Translations under genes and position numbers: made by a program
In this document: one piece after another, positions 8,461 to 15,517 of the stretch
How the letters are laid out: each line of letters begins with the position of its first letter
Numbering within the stretch: position 1 is the stretch's first letter
Notes under the pieces: generated by a model
What the model saw: only the letters and a program-made list of their open reading frames with translations
What the model was told of the DNA's origin: nothing
Database searches by the model: none
Origin: Nocardioides zeae
Lineage (GTDB): Bacteria > Actinomycetota > Actinomycetes > Propionibacteriales > Nocardioidaceae
Assembly (NCBI RefSeq): GCF_010686755.1
Contig: NZ_JAAGXA010000015.1
Coordinates: forward strand, 16,252 to 80,251
DNA length: 64,000 nucleotides
Direction of reading: 5' to 3'

Positions 8461-8497
8461 ACGACGCCGGGCACACCCGCGGGGTGCCCGGCGTCGT
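8461..8497. terminator. 14-bp hairpin between leuB and ilvE
   Basis: ACGACGCCGGGCAC at 8461-8474 and its exact reverse complement at 8484-8497 form a perfect 14-bp stem with a 9-base loop. It starts about 23 bases after the leuB stop on the minus strand. There is no T-run, as is common for terminators in very GC-rich actinobacteria. It probably ends or reduces the leuB transcript. Confidence 0.7.
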
Positions 8498-8520
8498 GAC
8501 GAGTCGTCAGGGAGCGGGGC

Positions 8521-9603
8521 TCACCCGGCTACTCGTGCGGCGATGGCGTCGCCGACCGCAGCCGTACGGCGCGGCTCGGCGCCCGCGCGACCGGCGAGGT
8601 CCGCGATCACGGCCTCCTCGATCGTCGCGGCAGCGGCGTGGTGCCCGAGGTGGTCGAGCAGCAGCGCGGCGGACAGGATCGCCGCCGTGGGGTCGGCCTT
8701 CTGCTGGCCCGCGATGTCGGGCGCGGAGCCGTGGACGGGCTCGAACATGGACGGGGTGGTGCGGTCCGGGTTCACGTTGCCGGACGCGGCCAGGCCGATG
8801 CCGCCGGTCACGGCAGCGGCGAGGTCCGTGATGATGTCGCCGAACAGGTTGTCGGTGACGATCACGTCGAAGCGCGACGGGTCGGTCGTCATGAAGATGG
8901 TGGCGGCGTCGATGTGCAGGTAGTCGACGGTCACGTCGGGGTGCTCGGCGCCGACCTCCTTCACGATGCGGCTCCACACCGCGCCGCCGTAGGTCAGCAC
9001 GTTCGTCTTGTGGATGAGCGTGAGCTTCTTGCGCGGGCGGCGCTCGGCCCGGGCGAAGGCGTCGCGGACGACGCGCTCGACACCGAACGCGGTGGTGATC
9101 GAGACCTCGGTGGCGGTCTCGGCGGGCGTGCCGACGCGGATGGCGCCGCCGTTGCCCGTGTAGGGACCCTCGGTGCCTTCGCGGACGACGACGAAGTCGA
9201 CGTCGCCCGGGGCGGCCAGCGGCGAGGTCACGCCGGGGAAGATCCGCGAGGGTCGGAGGTTCACGTAGTGGTCGAGCTCGAACCGCAGGCGCAGCAGCAG
9301 ACCACGCTCGAGGAGACCGGGCGGCAGGTTGGGGTCACCGGGCTTGCCGCCGACGGCTCCGAGCAGGATCGCGTCGTGCGCGCGGATCTCCTCCAGCACT
9401 CCGTCCGGGAGCACCTCGCCGGTCGCGAGGTAGCGCTCCGCACCCAGGTCGTAGCGGGTGGGCTCGAACTTCACACCGGCCGGGGCGGCGACCTCGAGCA
9501 CCTTGAGGGCCTCGGCGGTCACCTCCTGGCCGATGCCGTCGCCGGGGATGACGGCGAGCTTCAGCGAGCCGGGAGCGGCGGACGTCGTGGAGGAGTCGGT
9601 CAT
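8521..9603 (-). CDS. leuB: 3-isopropylmalate dehydrogenase
   Basis: A 360-residue isocitrate/isopropylmalate dehydrogenase-family enzyme that oxidises and decarboxylates 3-isopropylmalate to 2-oxoisocaproate with NAD+ in leucine synthesis. The sequence shows IPGDGIGQEV, LLGAVGGKPGDPNLPPGLLE (IPMDH-type rather than isocitrate substrate loop), LRLRFELDHYVNLRP, VVREGTEGPYTGNGG, KTNVLTYGG and the metal/NAD motif DNLFGDIITDL, then EPVHGSAPDIAGQ. It lies 11 bases after a small ORF and downstream of a leader peptide, so leucine attenuation is likely. leuA, leuC and leuD are not in the window. Confidence 0.97.
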   Translation of the reverse strand: MTDSSTTSAAPGSLKLAVIPGDGIGQEVTAEALKVLEVAAPAGVKFEPTRYDLGAERYLATGEVLPDGVLEEIRAHDAILLGAVGGKPGDPNLPPGLLERGLLLRLRFELDHYVNLRPSRIFPGVTSPLAAPGDVDFVVVREGTEGPYTGNGGAIRVGTPAETATEVSITTAFGVERVVRDAFARAERRPRKKLTLIHKTNVLTYGGAVWSRIVKEVGAEHPDVTVDYLHIDAATIFMTTDPSRFDVIVTDNLFGDIITDLAAAVTGGIGLAASGNVNPDRTTPSMFEPVHGSAPDIAGQQKADPTAAILSAALLLDHLGHHAAAATIEEAVIADLAGRAGAEPRRTAAVGDAIAARVAG

Positions 9604-9614
9604 GGCGGGTGAGC

Positions 9615-9740
9615 CTAGTTGTCGTCGGGACGGTCGCCGCGGGTGTCCCGCAGGTCGAGCGACGCCTGCAGGGCCTCACGGCTGTGGGGGTTCTGCGGGT
9701 CGTGGCTGGCGGGTCCCCACTCGGGATACATGTCGTACAT
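9615..9740 (-). CDS. Small protein of 41 residues upstream of leuB
   Basis: A 41-codon ORF starting MYDMYPEWGPASHDPQNP and ending RGDRPDDN. ATG at 9740 is preceded by GAGGAGACGACC, a good Shine-Dalgarno at normal spacing, and the stop lies 11 bases before leuB, so it would be co-transcribed with leuB after the attenuator. The peptide is acidic and hydrophilic, with no membrane segment, and starts with an aromatic YDMYPEW stretch. I do not recognise a family. The strong ribosome site and position make it a probable real gene. Confidence 0.65.
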   Translation of the reverse strand: MYDMYPEWGPASHDPQNPHSREALQASLDLRDTRGDRPDDN

Positions 9741-10015
9741 GGTCGTCTCCTCTGGTCGCCGGGACCGGGCGGTCGCCGGGGGTGATGAGTGTCGGTCGGT
9801 GCGGGTTGCAGCTGCGCTGCGTGTGCGACGCCCCTCGGCGGGGCTGCGTCCGGACCGGGATCACCAGGAGGACTCGAGCGGTTCAGCGGATCACGCGTGA
9901 GGTGCCGTGCGCCGCCGCGGGGCGTCGTGCCCGCATCGCGTGCGCTGGCTCAGGGGTGGGAGCGAGGAGCGGATGCGGGGATCCGATGAGGCCGGAGGGA
10001 GCACAACGCCGAACA

Positions 10016-10056
10016 CCGCGGCGAGGTGGCCTCACCTTCAGTGGGCCTCGCCGCGG
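10016..10056 (-). promoter_or_regulatory. Hairpin at the end of the leuB leader peptide
   Basis: On the minus strand CCGCGGCGAGG and its exact complement CCTCGCCGCGG (11 bp) flank 19 bases. The first arm covers the Arg-Arg-Gly-Glu codons of the leader ORF and the loop contains its stop, so ribosome position on the leader would decide whether the hairpin forms. There is no T-run after it. This fits an actinobacterial leucine-responsive leader, although the exact partner structures cannot be derived by eye. About 275 further untranslated bases follow before the small ORF at 9740; nothing else was recognised in them. Confidence 0.6.
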
Positions 10057-10085
10057 CGAACGATAAGTACGATCACGCTCCGCAT
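10038..10085 (-). CDS. Leader peptide of the leuB transcript
   Basis: A 15-codon ORF reading MRSVIVLIVRRGEAH with the run Val-Ile-Val-Leu-Ile-Val. Three of these six codons (GTA, CTT, GTT) are A- or T-ending and rare in this GC-rich genome, as expected for a ribosome-stalling leader. No ribosome site is seen; TACCTT 9 bases upstream of the ATG could be the -10, making it nearly leaderless. It precedes the small ORF and leuB. The leader also supports starting the divergent methyltransferase at 10185 rather than at 10026. Confidence 0.72.
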   Translation of the reverse strand: MRSVIVLIVRRGEAH

Positions 10086-10184
10086 AGTGGGTCGAAGGTA
10101 CGCCGCACCCGCAGCCGGCGGGAGACCCTGCGGCGAACCGCTCACCATCTGAGACGGGATGACCGGAATGGCAGACTCGTTCCC

Positions 10185-10751
10185 GTGAGTGCCCCGCCCG
10201 AGCTGCCCGACGTCGTCACCCGAGCCTTCGACGTGTCGCGGCGGGCGGGCTACGTCTCCTTCTGCCGCAACGAGACGGGGCGGCTGCTCGCGATGCTCGC
10301 GGCGACCCGCAGCGGCGTCATGGCCGAGTTCGGCACCGGCTGCGGGGTCGGCACGGCCTGGCTGCGCAGCGGCATGCAGGGCGACGCACACATCCTGACC
10401 GCCGAGCTCGACGAGCGGCTCGCCGACGCGGCCGCCGAGATCTTCGTCGACGACCCCCAGGTCGAGGTGCTGGCCGCCGACTGGTCGACCCTCGGCGGGA
10501 AGGGACCCTTCTCGCTGCTGTTCCTCGACTCCGGGGACCCGGCCTCGGTGGCGGTCGACAAGATCGCCGACCTCGTGGAGCCCGGCGGGATCGTCGTGCT
10601 CGACGACTTCGTGCCGTGCGAGATGTGGCCGCCCATCACCTACGGCCGCGTCGACGTCCTGCGCGAGCAGTGGCTCACCGACGAGCGGTTCACCGCGGTC
10701 GAGGTGATGGTGGCCTCCGACGCCTCAGCCGTCGTCGCGACCCGGCGCTGA
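10185..10751 (+). CDS. Class I SAM-dependent O-methyltransferase-like protein
   Basis: A 188-residue protein with a Rossmann-type methyltransferase fold: motif I is VMAEFGTGCGVGTAWL (the usual E/DxGxGxG loop), the acidic residue ending strand 2 is in HILTAELDERLA, and LLFLDSG and GGIVVLDDFVP resemble the metal-binding and post-motif regions of catechol-type O-methyltransferases. The acceptor is unknown. GTG at 10185 was chosen because a CAGACT hexamer lies 7 bases upstream; an in-frame ATG at 10026 would overlap the leuB leader. It is convergent with the YczE-type gene, overlapping by 27 bases. Confidence 0.8.
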   Translation: MSAPPELPDVVTRAFDVSRRAGYVSFCRNETGRLLAMLAATRSGVMAEFGTGCGVGTAWLRSGMQGDAHILTAELDERLADAAAEIFVDDPQVEVLAADWSTLGGKGPFSLLFLDSGDPASVAVDKIADLVEPGGIVVLDDFVPCEMWPPITYGRVDVLREQWLTDERFTAVEVMVASDASAVVATRR

Positions 10752-11444
10752 CGCACCGGGCACCACGGCCCGCGGTGCCCGCAGGTCGACGGTGAAGAGC
10801 GGGAGCATCGCCTGGGTCAGCGGACCGATGGCCAGCGCGTAGAGCAGCGTGCCCACCCCGACGATCCCCCCGAGGGCGAGGCCACCGAGCACGACCGCCA
10901 CCTCGAGGCCGGTGCGGACCAGCCGCAGGGAGAGCCCGGTCCGCCGCGCGAGCCCGGTCATCAGCCCGTCTCGCGGCCCCCGGCCGAGCTGGGCGCCGAT
11001 GTAGAGCGCCGACGCGAACCCGCACAGCAGCACGCCGCCCACCATGAGGGCGACCCGGTCGAGCAGGCCGTCCACCTGGCCGACCAGGGCGATCGTGGCG
11101 TCGGCGCTGAGGCCGAGGACGAACGGGTTGGCGAGGGTCGCCAGGCCCGGTCGCTCCCGCAACGGGATCCAGGCCAGCAGCACCACGAAGCTGGCCAGGA
11201 TCAGCACCTGGCCCAGGGTCAGCGGCACGTGCGTGGCGATGCCGGAGTGGAGGACGTCCCACGGCGCCAGCCCGACCGCGCCGCCGACCATGAGCCCCAG
11301 CGACACGCCGTAGCAGACGAGCCCGACGGTCATCTGCACGAGCCGGCGTGGCAGGTGCCCGGCGCGCAGCTGCGCGACGGGGCCGAGGTCCTGGAGGGTC
11401 CGGGAGGCGAGGGGCGTGCTCATGCCTGCACTCTGCTCGATCAT
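10725..11444 (-). CDS. YczE/YitT-like integral membrane protein
   Basis: A 239-residue membrane protein with about five hydrophobic segments (LVQMTVGLVCYGVSLGLMV, VLILASFVVLLAWIPL, VALMVGGVLLCGFASALYIG, VAVVLGGLALGGIVGVG and others). The patterns GLAPWDVLHSGIA, ANPFVLGL and GAQLGRGPRDGLMTGLA are typical of the YczE group. Members are often next to MocR regulators, as here, and may move a vitamin-B6-related or amino compound, but no substrate is proven. ATG at 11444 is used; ATG at 11423 is also possible. It diverges from the MocR gene over a 29-base gap that holds direct repeats. Confidence 0.8.
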   Translation of the reverse strand: MIEQSAGMSTPLASRTLQDLGPVAQLRAGHLPRRLVQMTVGLVCYGVSLGLMVGGAVGLAPWDVLHSGIATHVPLTLGQVLILASFVVLLAWIPLRERPGLATLANPFVLGLSADATIALVGQVDGLLDRVALMVGGVLLCGFASALYIGAQLGRGPRDGLMTGLARRTGLSLRLVRTGLEVAVVLGGLALGGIVGVGTLLYALAIGPLTQAMLPLFTVDLRAPRAVVPGASAPGRDDG

Positions 11445-11451
11445 TGGCCTT

Positions 11452-11470
11452 CACTTCTATAGCCACTTCT
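11452..11470 (+). promoter_or_regulatory. Direct-repeat operator candidate for the MocR regulator
   Basis: The heptamer CACTTCT occurs at 11452-11458 and 11464-11470, 12 bases apart, in the 29-base gap between the divergent YczE-type and MocR genes. TATAG between the copies is an AT-rich promoter element usable in either direction. MocR/PdxR regulators are known to bind direct repeats, so this is a likely site for self-control and control of the membrane protein. Confidence 0.55.
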
Positions 11471-11473
11471 GGG

Positions 11474-12994
11474 ATGGTGGCCTGCATGAGCCCCACCGTG
11501 ACCGCCTCACGCGTAGCCACTCTCGTCGCGGGATTCGACCGCTCGCCGGCGTACGAGGGGCTCGCCGCCGCCCTGCGCCTCGCGATCGGCGACGGACGCG
11601 TGCCCTACGGCGCGCGGTTGCCGAGCGAGCGCGACCTCACGGGCGTGCTCGCCGTCTCGCGCACCACGGTGACGCGGGCCTACGCCCTCCTCGTCGAGCA
11701 GGGGTACGCCGCCGCCCGCCGCGGCGCCGGCACCTTCGCCCAGGTGCCGGGCGGGCCCGCACGCGCCCGGGACCGGGCGCTGACGCCGCGACCGACCCGC
11801 GCCGTGCCGCGAGCCGACGGACGCGGTGACGCCGGTGGTCTCGGTGTCTCGGGGGACGACGACCTCGTCGACCTCGTCTGCGCCGCCTGCCCGGCGCCAC
11901 CGGGGATCGCGGAGGCGTACGCCGCGGCGGCGGACGAGCTGCCGGGCTACCTCGGCGGACACGGGTACTTCCCGACGGCGTTGCCCCAGCTCGCCGAGGC
12001 GATCGCGGCGCGCTACGAGGCCGACGGACTGCCGACCACGCCGGACCAGGTCGTCGTCACGGCGGGCGCCCTGGCCGGGACCGCCATCGCCGCCACGGCG
12101 CTGCTGCGCACCGGCGACCGGGCGCTCGTGGACAACCCGGTCTACCCCAACGCGGTGCACGCCCTGCGGCGGGCCGGCGCCCGGATCGCCACCGCCCCCG
12201 TGGGACGGGAGGGTTGGGACCTCGACGCCTACGTCGCGGCCGTCCGCCAGGCGGCACCGCGGGTCGCCTACGTCATCCCCGACTTCCAGAACCCCACCGG
12301 TCACCTCCTCGGCACCGCCGACCGGGAGCGCCTCGCCGAGACCCTGCGCCGGGCCCACGTGGTGCCCCTCGTCGACGAGTCGCTGCGCCACCTCCGGCTC
12401 GACCTCGCTGCCGCCGACCTGCCGCCGGCGTTCGCCACCTTCGCCCCTGACGCCGTCAGCGTCGGCAGCGCCAGCAAGGTGCTGTGGGGCGGGCTCCGCC
12501 TCGGCTGGATGCGGCTGCCCAGCGCATCCGTGGCCGCGACGGTCGAGGCCCGCCTGGGCCTCGACCTCGGCGCCCCCGTGCTGGAGCAGCTCGTGCTGGC
12601 CCGCCTGCTCGCGGACCCCACCGCGGAGGACGCCCAGCGGGAGCGCATGCGAGCCCAGCGGGACCACCTCGTCGCCGCGCTGCGACGCCACCTCCCCGCG
12701 TGGCGCTTCGAGGTGCCGCGCGGCGGTCTCGTGCTGTGGTGCGAGCTGCCGGTCCCCGTCGCCAGCCGCCTCGCCGACGAGGCGGAACGCCTCGGCGTGG
12801 CCATCGCCGCCGGACCGCAGTTCGCGACCGGGGGCGGCCTCGACCACTTCGTGCGCCTGCCGTGGACGCGGCCGCCCCACGAGCTCGACCTCGCCGTCCA
12901 GCGTCTCGCCGCGGCGTGGGACCGCGTCACCGGTGGCGCCGACGAGGACACGGGCGCGCGGCGCGGCGGCGAGGGCACGGTGCTGGTGGCCTGA
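11474..12994 (+). CDS. MocR family regulator (GntR wHTH fused to aminotransferase domain)
   Basis: About 506 residues. The N-terminal winged helix (about 20-85) has PAYEGLAAALRLAIGDGRV, LPSERDLTGVLAVSRTTVTR and LLVEQGYAAARRGAGTF, a GntR-type DNA-binding domain. The remainder is a fold-type I aminotransferase domain with VVVTAGALAGTAI, NPVYPNAVHAL, IPDFQNPTGHLL and SASKVLWGGLRLGW, where the Lys is the PLP Schiff-base residue. MocR proteins sense PLP or amino-group ligands rather than catalyse transamination. Starts at 11474 and 11486 (CATGAGC) are both possible. It probably controls the divergent YczE-type gene. Confidence 0.92.
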   Translation: MVACMSPTVTASRVATLVAGFDRSPAYEGLAAALRLAIGDGRVPYGARLPSERDLTGVLAVSRTTVTRAYALLVEQGYAAARRGAGTFAQVPGGPARARDRALTPRPTRAVPRADGRGDAGGLGVSGDDDLVDLVCAACPAPPGIAEAYAAAADELPGYLGGHGYFPTALPQLAEAIAARYEADGLPTTPDQVVVTAGALAGTAIAATALLRTGDRALVDNPVYPNAVHALRRAGARIATAPVGREGWDLDAYVAAVRQAAPRVAYVIPDFQNPTGHLLGTADRERLAETLRRAHVVPLVDESLRHLRLDLAAADLPPAFATFAPDAVSVGSASKVLWGGLRLGWMRLPSASVAATVEARLGLDLGAPVLEQLVLARLLADPTAEDAQRERMRAQRDHLVAALRRHLPAWRFEVPRGGLVLWCELPVPVASRLADEAERLGVAIAAGPQFATGGGLDHFVRLPWTRPPHELDLAVQRLAAAWDRVTGGADEDTGARRGGEGTVLVA

Positions 12995-13049
12995 GCCGAG
13001 GCGCACCGCTCCACCCCGCCCCGTCCCTCCCGTCCCACCCGGGCACCGT

Positions 13050-13907
13050 TCAGGCCGGCACCCCCACCCCGTACGGCGCGTCGTCGTACCCCGCCGCATG
13101 GCGGACCCCGCCGGCCACCACCGTCTCGACCCGGCTGGCGGGCGCGGCCACGACCTGGAGCGCCCGACCGCCCTCGGTGACCGCGGCGGCGACCTCGTCG
13201 AGGTGCGCACCGACCTCCTGCAGCCGCTCGCCGAGACCGCGCACCGAGGCGATCAGGCGCTGGGCGAGCTCGCCGATGCGCTGGACGGCCGAGCGCACCC
13301 GCATGCCCAGGCTGACCAGGGTGGGTCCGGTGCCCACGCCGGAGATCAGCACCGGCGCCATGGGCAGGAGCCAGGCGACGATCTCCGCGATGGTCTCGCG
13401 CACCACCTGCCGCACACCGGCGACGAGCGAGCTGGCGAGCTGCACGGAGGCGGCCACGCCCGTGGCGGCCACCGAGCACGCGTGCACGGCGAGGCTGCGG
13501 GCGCGCCCGTAGGTCGAGTACGCCGCTGCCGCCGCCCCCTCCCAGTCCGCCGTCACGGTCGTCACCTCGCCCTCGTAGTCCGCCGCCGTCGCTGCGAGCC
13601 CCCGCGCCACCGCGTCCCAGGTCGCCGCCTGCGCCAGCACCGCGTCGGGGTTGCCGGCGAGGTGGTCGAGGAACTGGTGCAGGGGCTCGATGCGCTCGAG
13701 GAGGAAGCCGATGCCCGCGCCCACCAGCGCCCCGACGGGGTCGCTGAGCAGGTCGCCCACCTCGGAGACGCTGCACAGCGTCAGCAGGCCGGCCTCGGCC
13801 CAGTCGCCCCGCTCGAGGGCCTCCGCCGTGGACGCCAGGGTGTCGACGACGGCCCCGCCGGTGTGCCACGTGCGGGTGTCGTCCTCCTCCACCACCTCGA
13901 CACTCAC
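13050..13907 (-). CDS. WXG100-like helical protein of a type VII secretion-like cassette
   Basis: A 285-residue, alanine-rich, mostly helical protein. Around residues 105-160 there is a WXG100-type hairpin, ending in TADWEGAAAAAYSTYG with the characteristic Trp-x-Gly turn. A hydrophobic stretch (ETIAEIVAWLLPMAPVLISGVGTG) and a long amphipathic helical C-terminus follow, ending YDDAPYGVGVPA. No toxin or nuclease domain is attached. GTG at 13907 overlaps the upstream stop by 4 bases (GTGA). It is third in an operon with EspC-like and YbaB-like genes, the arrangement of secreted substrates of ESX-type systems. No secretion ATPase is in the window, so export is inferred. Confidence 0.65.
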   Translation of the reverse strand: MSVEVVEEDDTRTWHTGGAVVDTLASTAEALERGDWAEAGLLTLCSVSEVGDLLSDPVGALVGAGIGFLLERIEPLHQFLDHLAGNPDAVLAQAATWDAVARGLAATAADYEGEVTTVTADWEGAAAAAYSTYGRARSLAVHACSVAATGVAASVQLASSLVAGVRQVVRETIAEIVAWLLPMAPVLISGVGTGPTLVSLGMRVRSAVQRIGELAQRLIASVRGLGERLQEVGAHLDEVAAAVTEGGRALQVVAAPASRVETVVAGGVRHAAGYDDAPYGVGVPA

Positions 13908-14434
13908 GGGGCCACCCCCGCCCCGGGCACCGGCACCCCGACGGGCAGCGGAGCGGAGGGACCCGCCTCTTCGAGCCGCTCGATCCACCGGGCCGTCCCG
14001 GCGATGACGCCGGCCGTCTGCCGGACGCCCCACCGCGCAGCCTCCTCGCCCGCCTCGCGGGTGGCGTCGACGACCGCCTCGCCCGCGCCGACCGCTGCCG
14101 GCCAGGCCCGGTCGCGGACCGCGTCGACGACGCGGCCGATCCCGGTCGCCGTCGCCGCGACGGTGACGTCCGTGACCTCGACGCCCGTCGCGACCGCCCG
14201 GACCTCGGTCGCCGCCGTCGCCAGCGACCCGACCGTCGTCGCGCACGCGGCGATCCCCGTCGTCTGCGTGCCCGCCAGGACGGGGACGAGGAAGGAGCAG
14301 AGCACGCCGAACGCGTCGTGGTCGGCCGCGGTGGCCCGCGCCGCCTCGAGGGCCGAGCGGGGCTCGCCGGCCAGCACGTCGACCCGGGCGGCGTGGAGCC
14401 GCAGGGCGCCGGGATCCATGCCCAGGACGCTCAT
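13904..14434 (-). CDS. EspC-like type VII secretion target protein
   Basis: A 176-residue protein whose first 70 residues fit the EspC-like small helical proteins: MDPGALRLHAARVDVLAG, an alanine-rich helix, then DHDAFGVLCSFLVPVLAG, where the FG is the conserved turn. The C-terminal half is Ala/Val-rich, with a proline-rich tail. Start ATG at 14434 or at 14419. It overlaps the preceding gene by 4 bases (ATGA) and the next by 4 bases, so the three genes are translationally coupled. Confidence 0.65.
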   Translation of the reverse strand: MSVLGMDPGALRLHAARVDVLAGEPRSALEAARATAADHDAFGVLCSFLVPVLAGTQTTGIAACATTVGSLATAATEVRAVATGVEVTDVTVAATATGIGRVVDAVRDRAWPAAVGAGEAVVDATREAGEEAARWGVRQTAGVIAGTARWIERLEEAGPSAPLPVGVPVPGAGVAP

Positions 14435-14877
14435 CGCAGCACCCCCGCCGCAGCCGCGTCACGGTGCTCGTCCGTGGCGACACGGCCAGCCGGGGACCCG
14501 AACATGCGCGCGGCGTGCTCAGCGACGTGGGCCGTCGTGCGGGAGTCGGCACCGAACGCCTCCCGCGCCAGCCCGCCGAGCATCGCGGGCAGTCGACGTC
14601 GTGCCGTCGCGTTGGCCGCGAGCACCGACCTCGCCACCGCCGCGCCGCCCTGCGCGGCGACCCGCTCCCCGACGGCCAGGTCCATCAGGCCGCCGGCGTG
14701 GTCGAGCGTGACGGTCACGTCGCTGCCGTCGGCCGGGCGGCCGTGCACGCGCAACGCGTCCACGGCCGCCGCGTACTGCTCCGCGCGACGAGCCTCGGCC
14801 GCCGCGCCCGCGACGATCGCGTCGACGGCGTCCAGGGCCTCGTCGGCACCACGGAACTGCAGTCCCTCACTCCTCAT
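14431..14877 (-). CDS. YbaB/EbfC-like small protein
   Basis: A 148-residue protein. The central part, with SDVTVTLDHAGGLMDLAVG followed by a helix with ARSVLAANATAR, resembles the YbaB/EbfC fold (strand-turn-strand then long helix) found in small partners of actinobacterial type VII loci. The N-terminal helix is preceded by a short charged segment. ATG at 14877 has GGGGGAG two bases upstream. First gene of the three-gene cassette; a repeat-rich gap separates it from efeB. The function is unknown. Confidence 0.6.
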   Translation of the reverse strand: MRSEGLQFRGADEALDAVDAIVAGAAAEARRAEQYAAAVDALRVHGRPADGSDVTVTLDHAGGLMDLAVGERVAAQGGAAVARSVLAANATARRRLPAMLGGLAREAFGADSRTTAHVAEHAARMFGSPAGRVATDEHRDAAAAGVLR

Positions 14878-15020
14878 GTCTCCCCCTGGTCATCTCGGGC
14901 GACCGCTCTCCGGCCGCCGTTCCAGGGTGGCGGGAACGGGGCCTCGGCGGAAGCCGTCCCCGGCCGACCTGTGGATAACGGGGGGAGCCCGGGGTCGGCT
15001 GTGCGGAGTGCCCGCCGCGG

Positions 15021-15500
15021 CCGTCGGAGGCGAAATGTGCGCCTGGTGCGGGCCGCGCGCCGCCGGGAGCGCACCAACCGCACTCTTCCGGCCCCCAGGG
15101 CGAGCCGGGAGCCCCCGGATCGAGCCCGCACGAGCCGGGACGAGCTCGCACGAGCCCCCACCGGCCAGCCCCGGCACCGGCCCCGAGCAGCACCCACCGC
15201 GTCCGTCGGGGGCGAAATGTGCGCCTGGTGCGGGCCGCGCGCCGCCGGAAGCGCACCAACCGCACTCTTCCGGCCCCCGGGGCGAGCCGGGAGCCCCCGG
15301 ATCGAGCCCGCACGAGCCGGGACGAGCTCCCACGACCCCCCACTGGCCAACCCCGGCACCAGCCCCGAGCAGCACCCACCGCGTCCGACGGAGGCGAAAT
15401 GTGCGCCTGGTGCAGGCCGCGCGCCGCCGGGAGCGCACCAACCGCACTCTTCCGGCCCCCAGGGCGAGCCGGGAGTCGCACGAGCCCCCACGAGCCCAGC
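15021..15500. repeat. 182-bp tandem repeat, about 2.6 copies
   Basis: Three copies of one sequence lie head to tail; the marker GCGAAATGTGCGCCTGGTGC begins at 15030, 15212 and (with one change) 15394, exactly 182 bases apart. Copies 1 and 2 are full length; copy 3 lacks an internal stretch and stops near 15500. Copies differ at only a few positions, so duplication was recent. It fills the gap between efeB and the YbaB-like gene. Within each copy a 54-bp module recurs, also found once at 48553-48606 in the other orientation. No convincing gene is present in this gap. Confidence 0.9.
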
Positions 15501-15517
15501 CGTGGGCTGGCAACAAC

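Noticed and set aside
10026..10184. Extension of the methyltransferase to an ATG at 10026
   Set aside because: The added 53 residues are Arg/His-rich without family similarity and overlap the leuB leader; GTG at 10185 has a -10-like hexamer.
15021..15500. CRISPR array
   Set aside because: The unit is 182 bases, copies are continuous with no unique spacers, and no cas gene is nearby.
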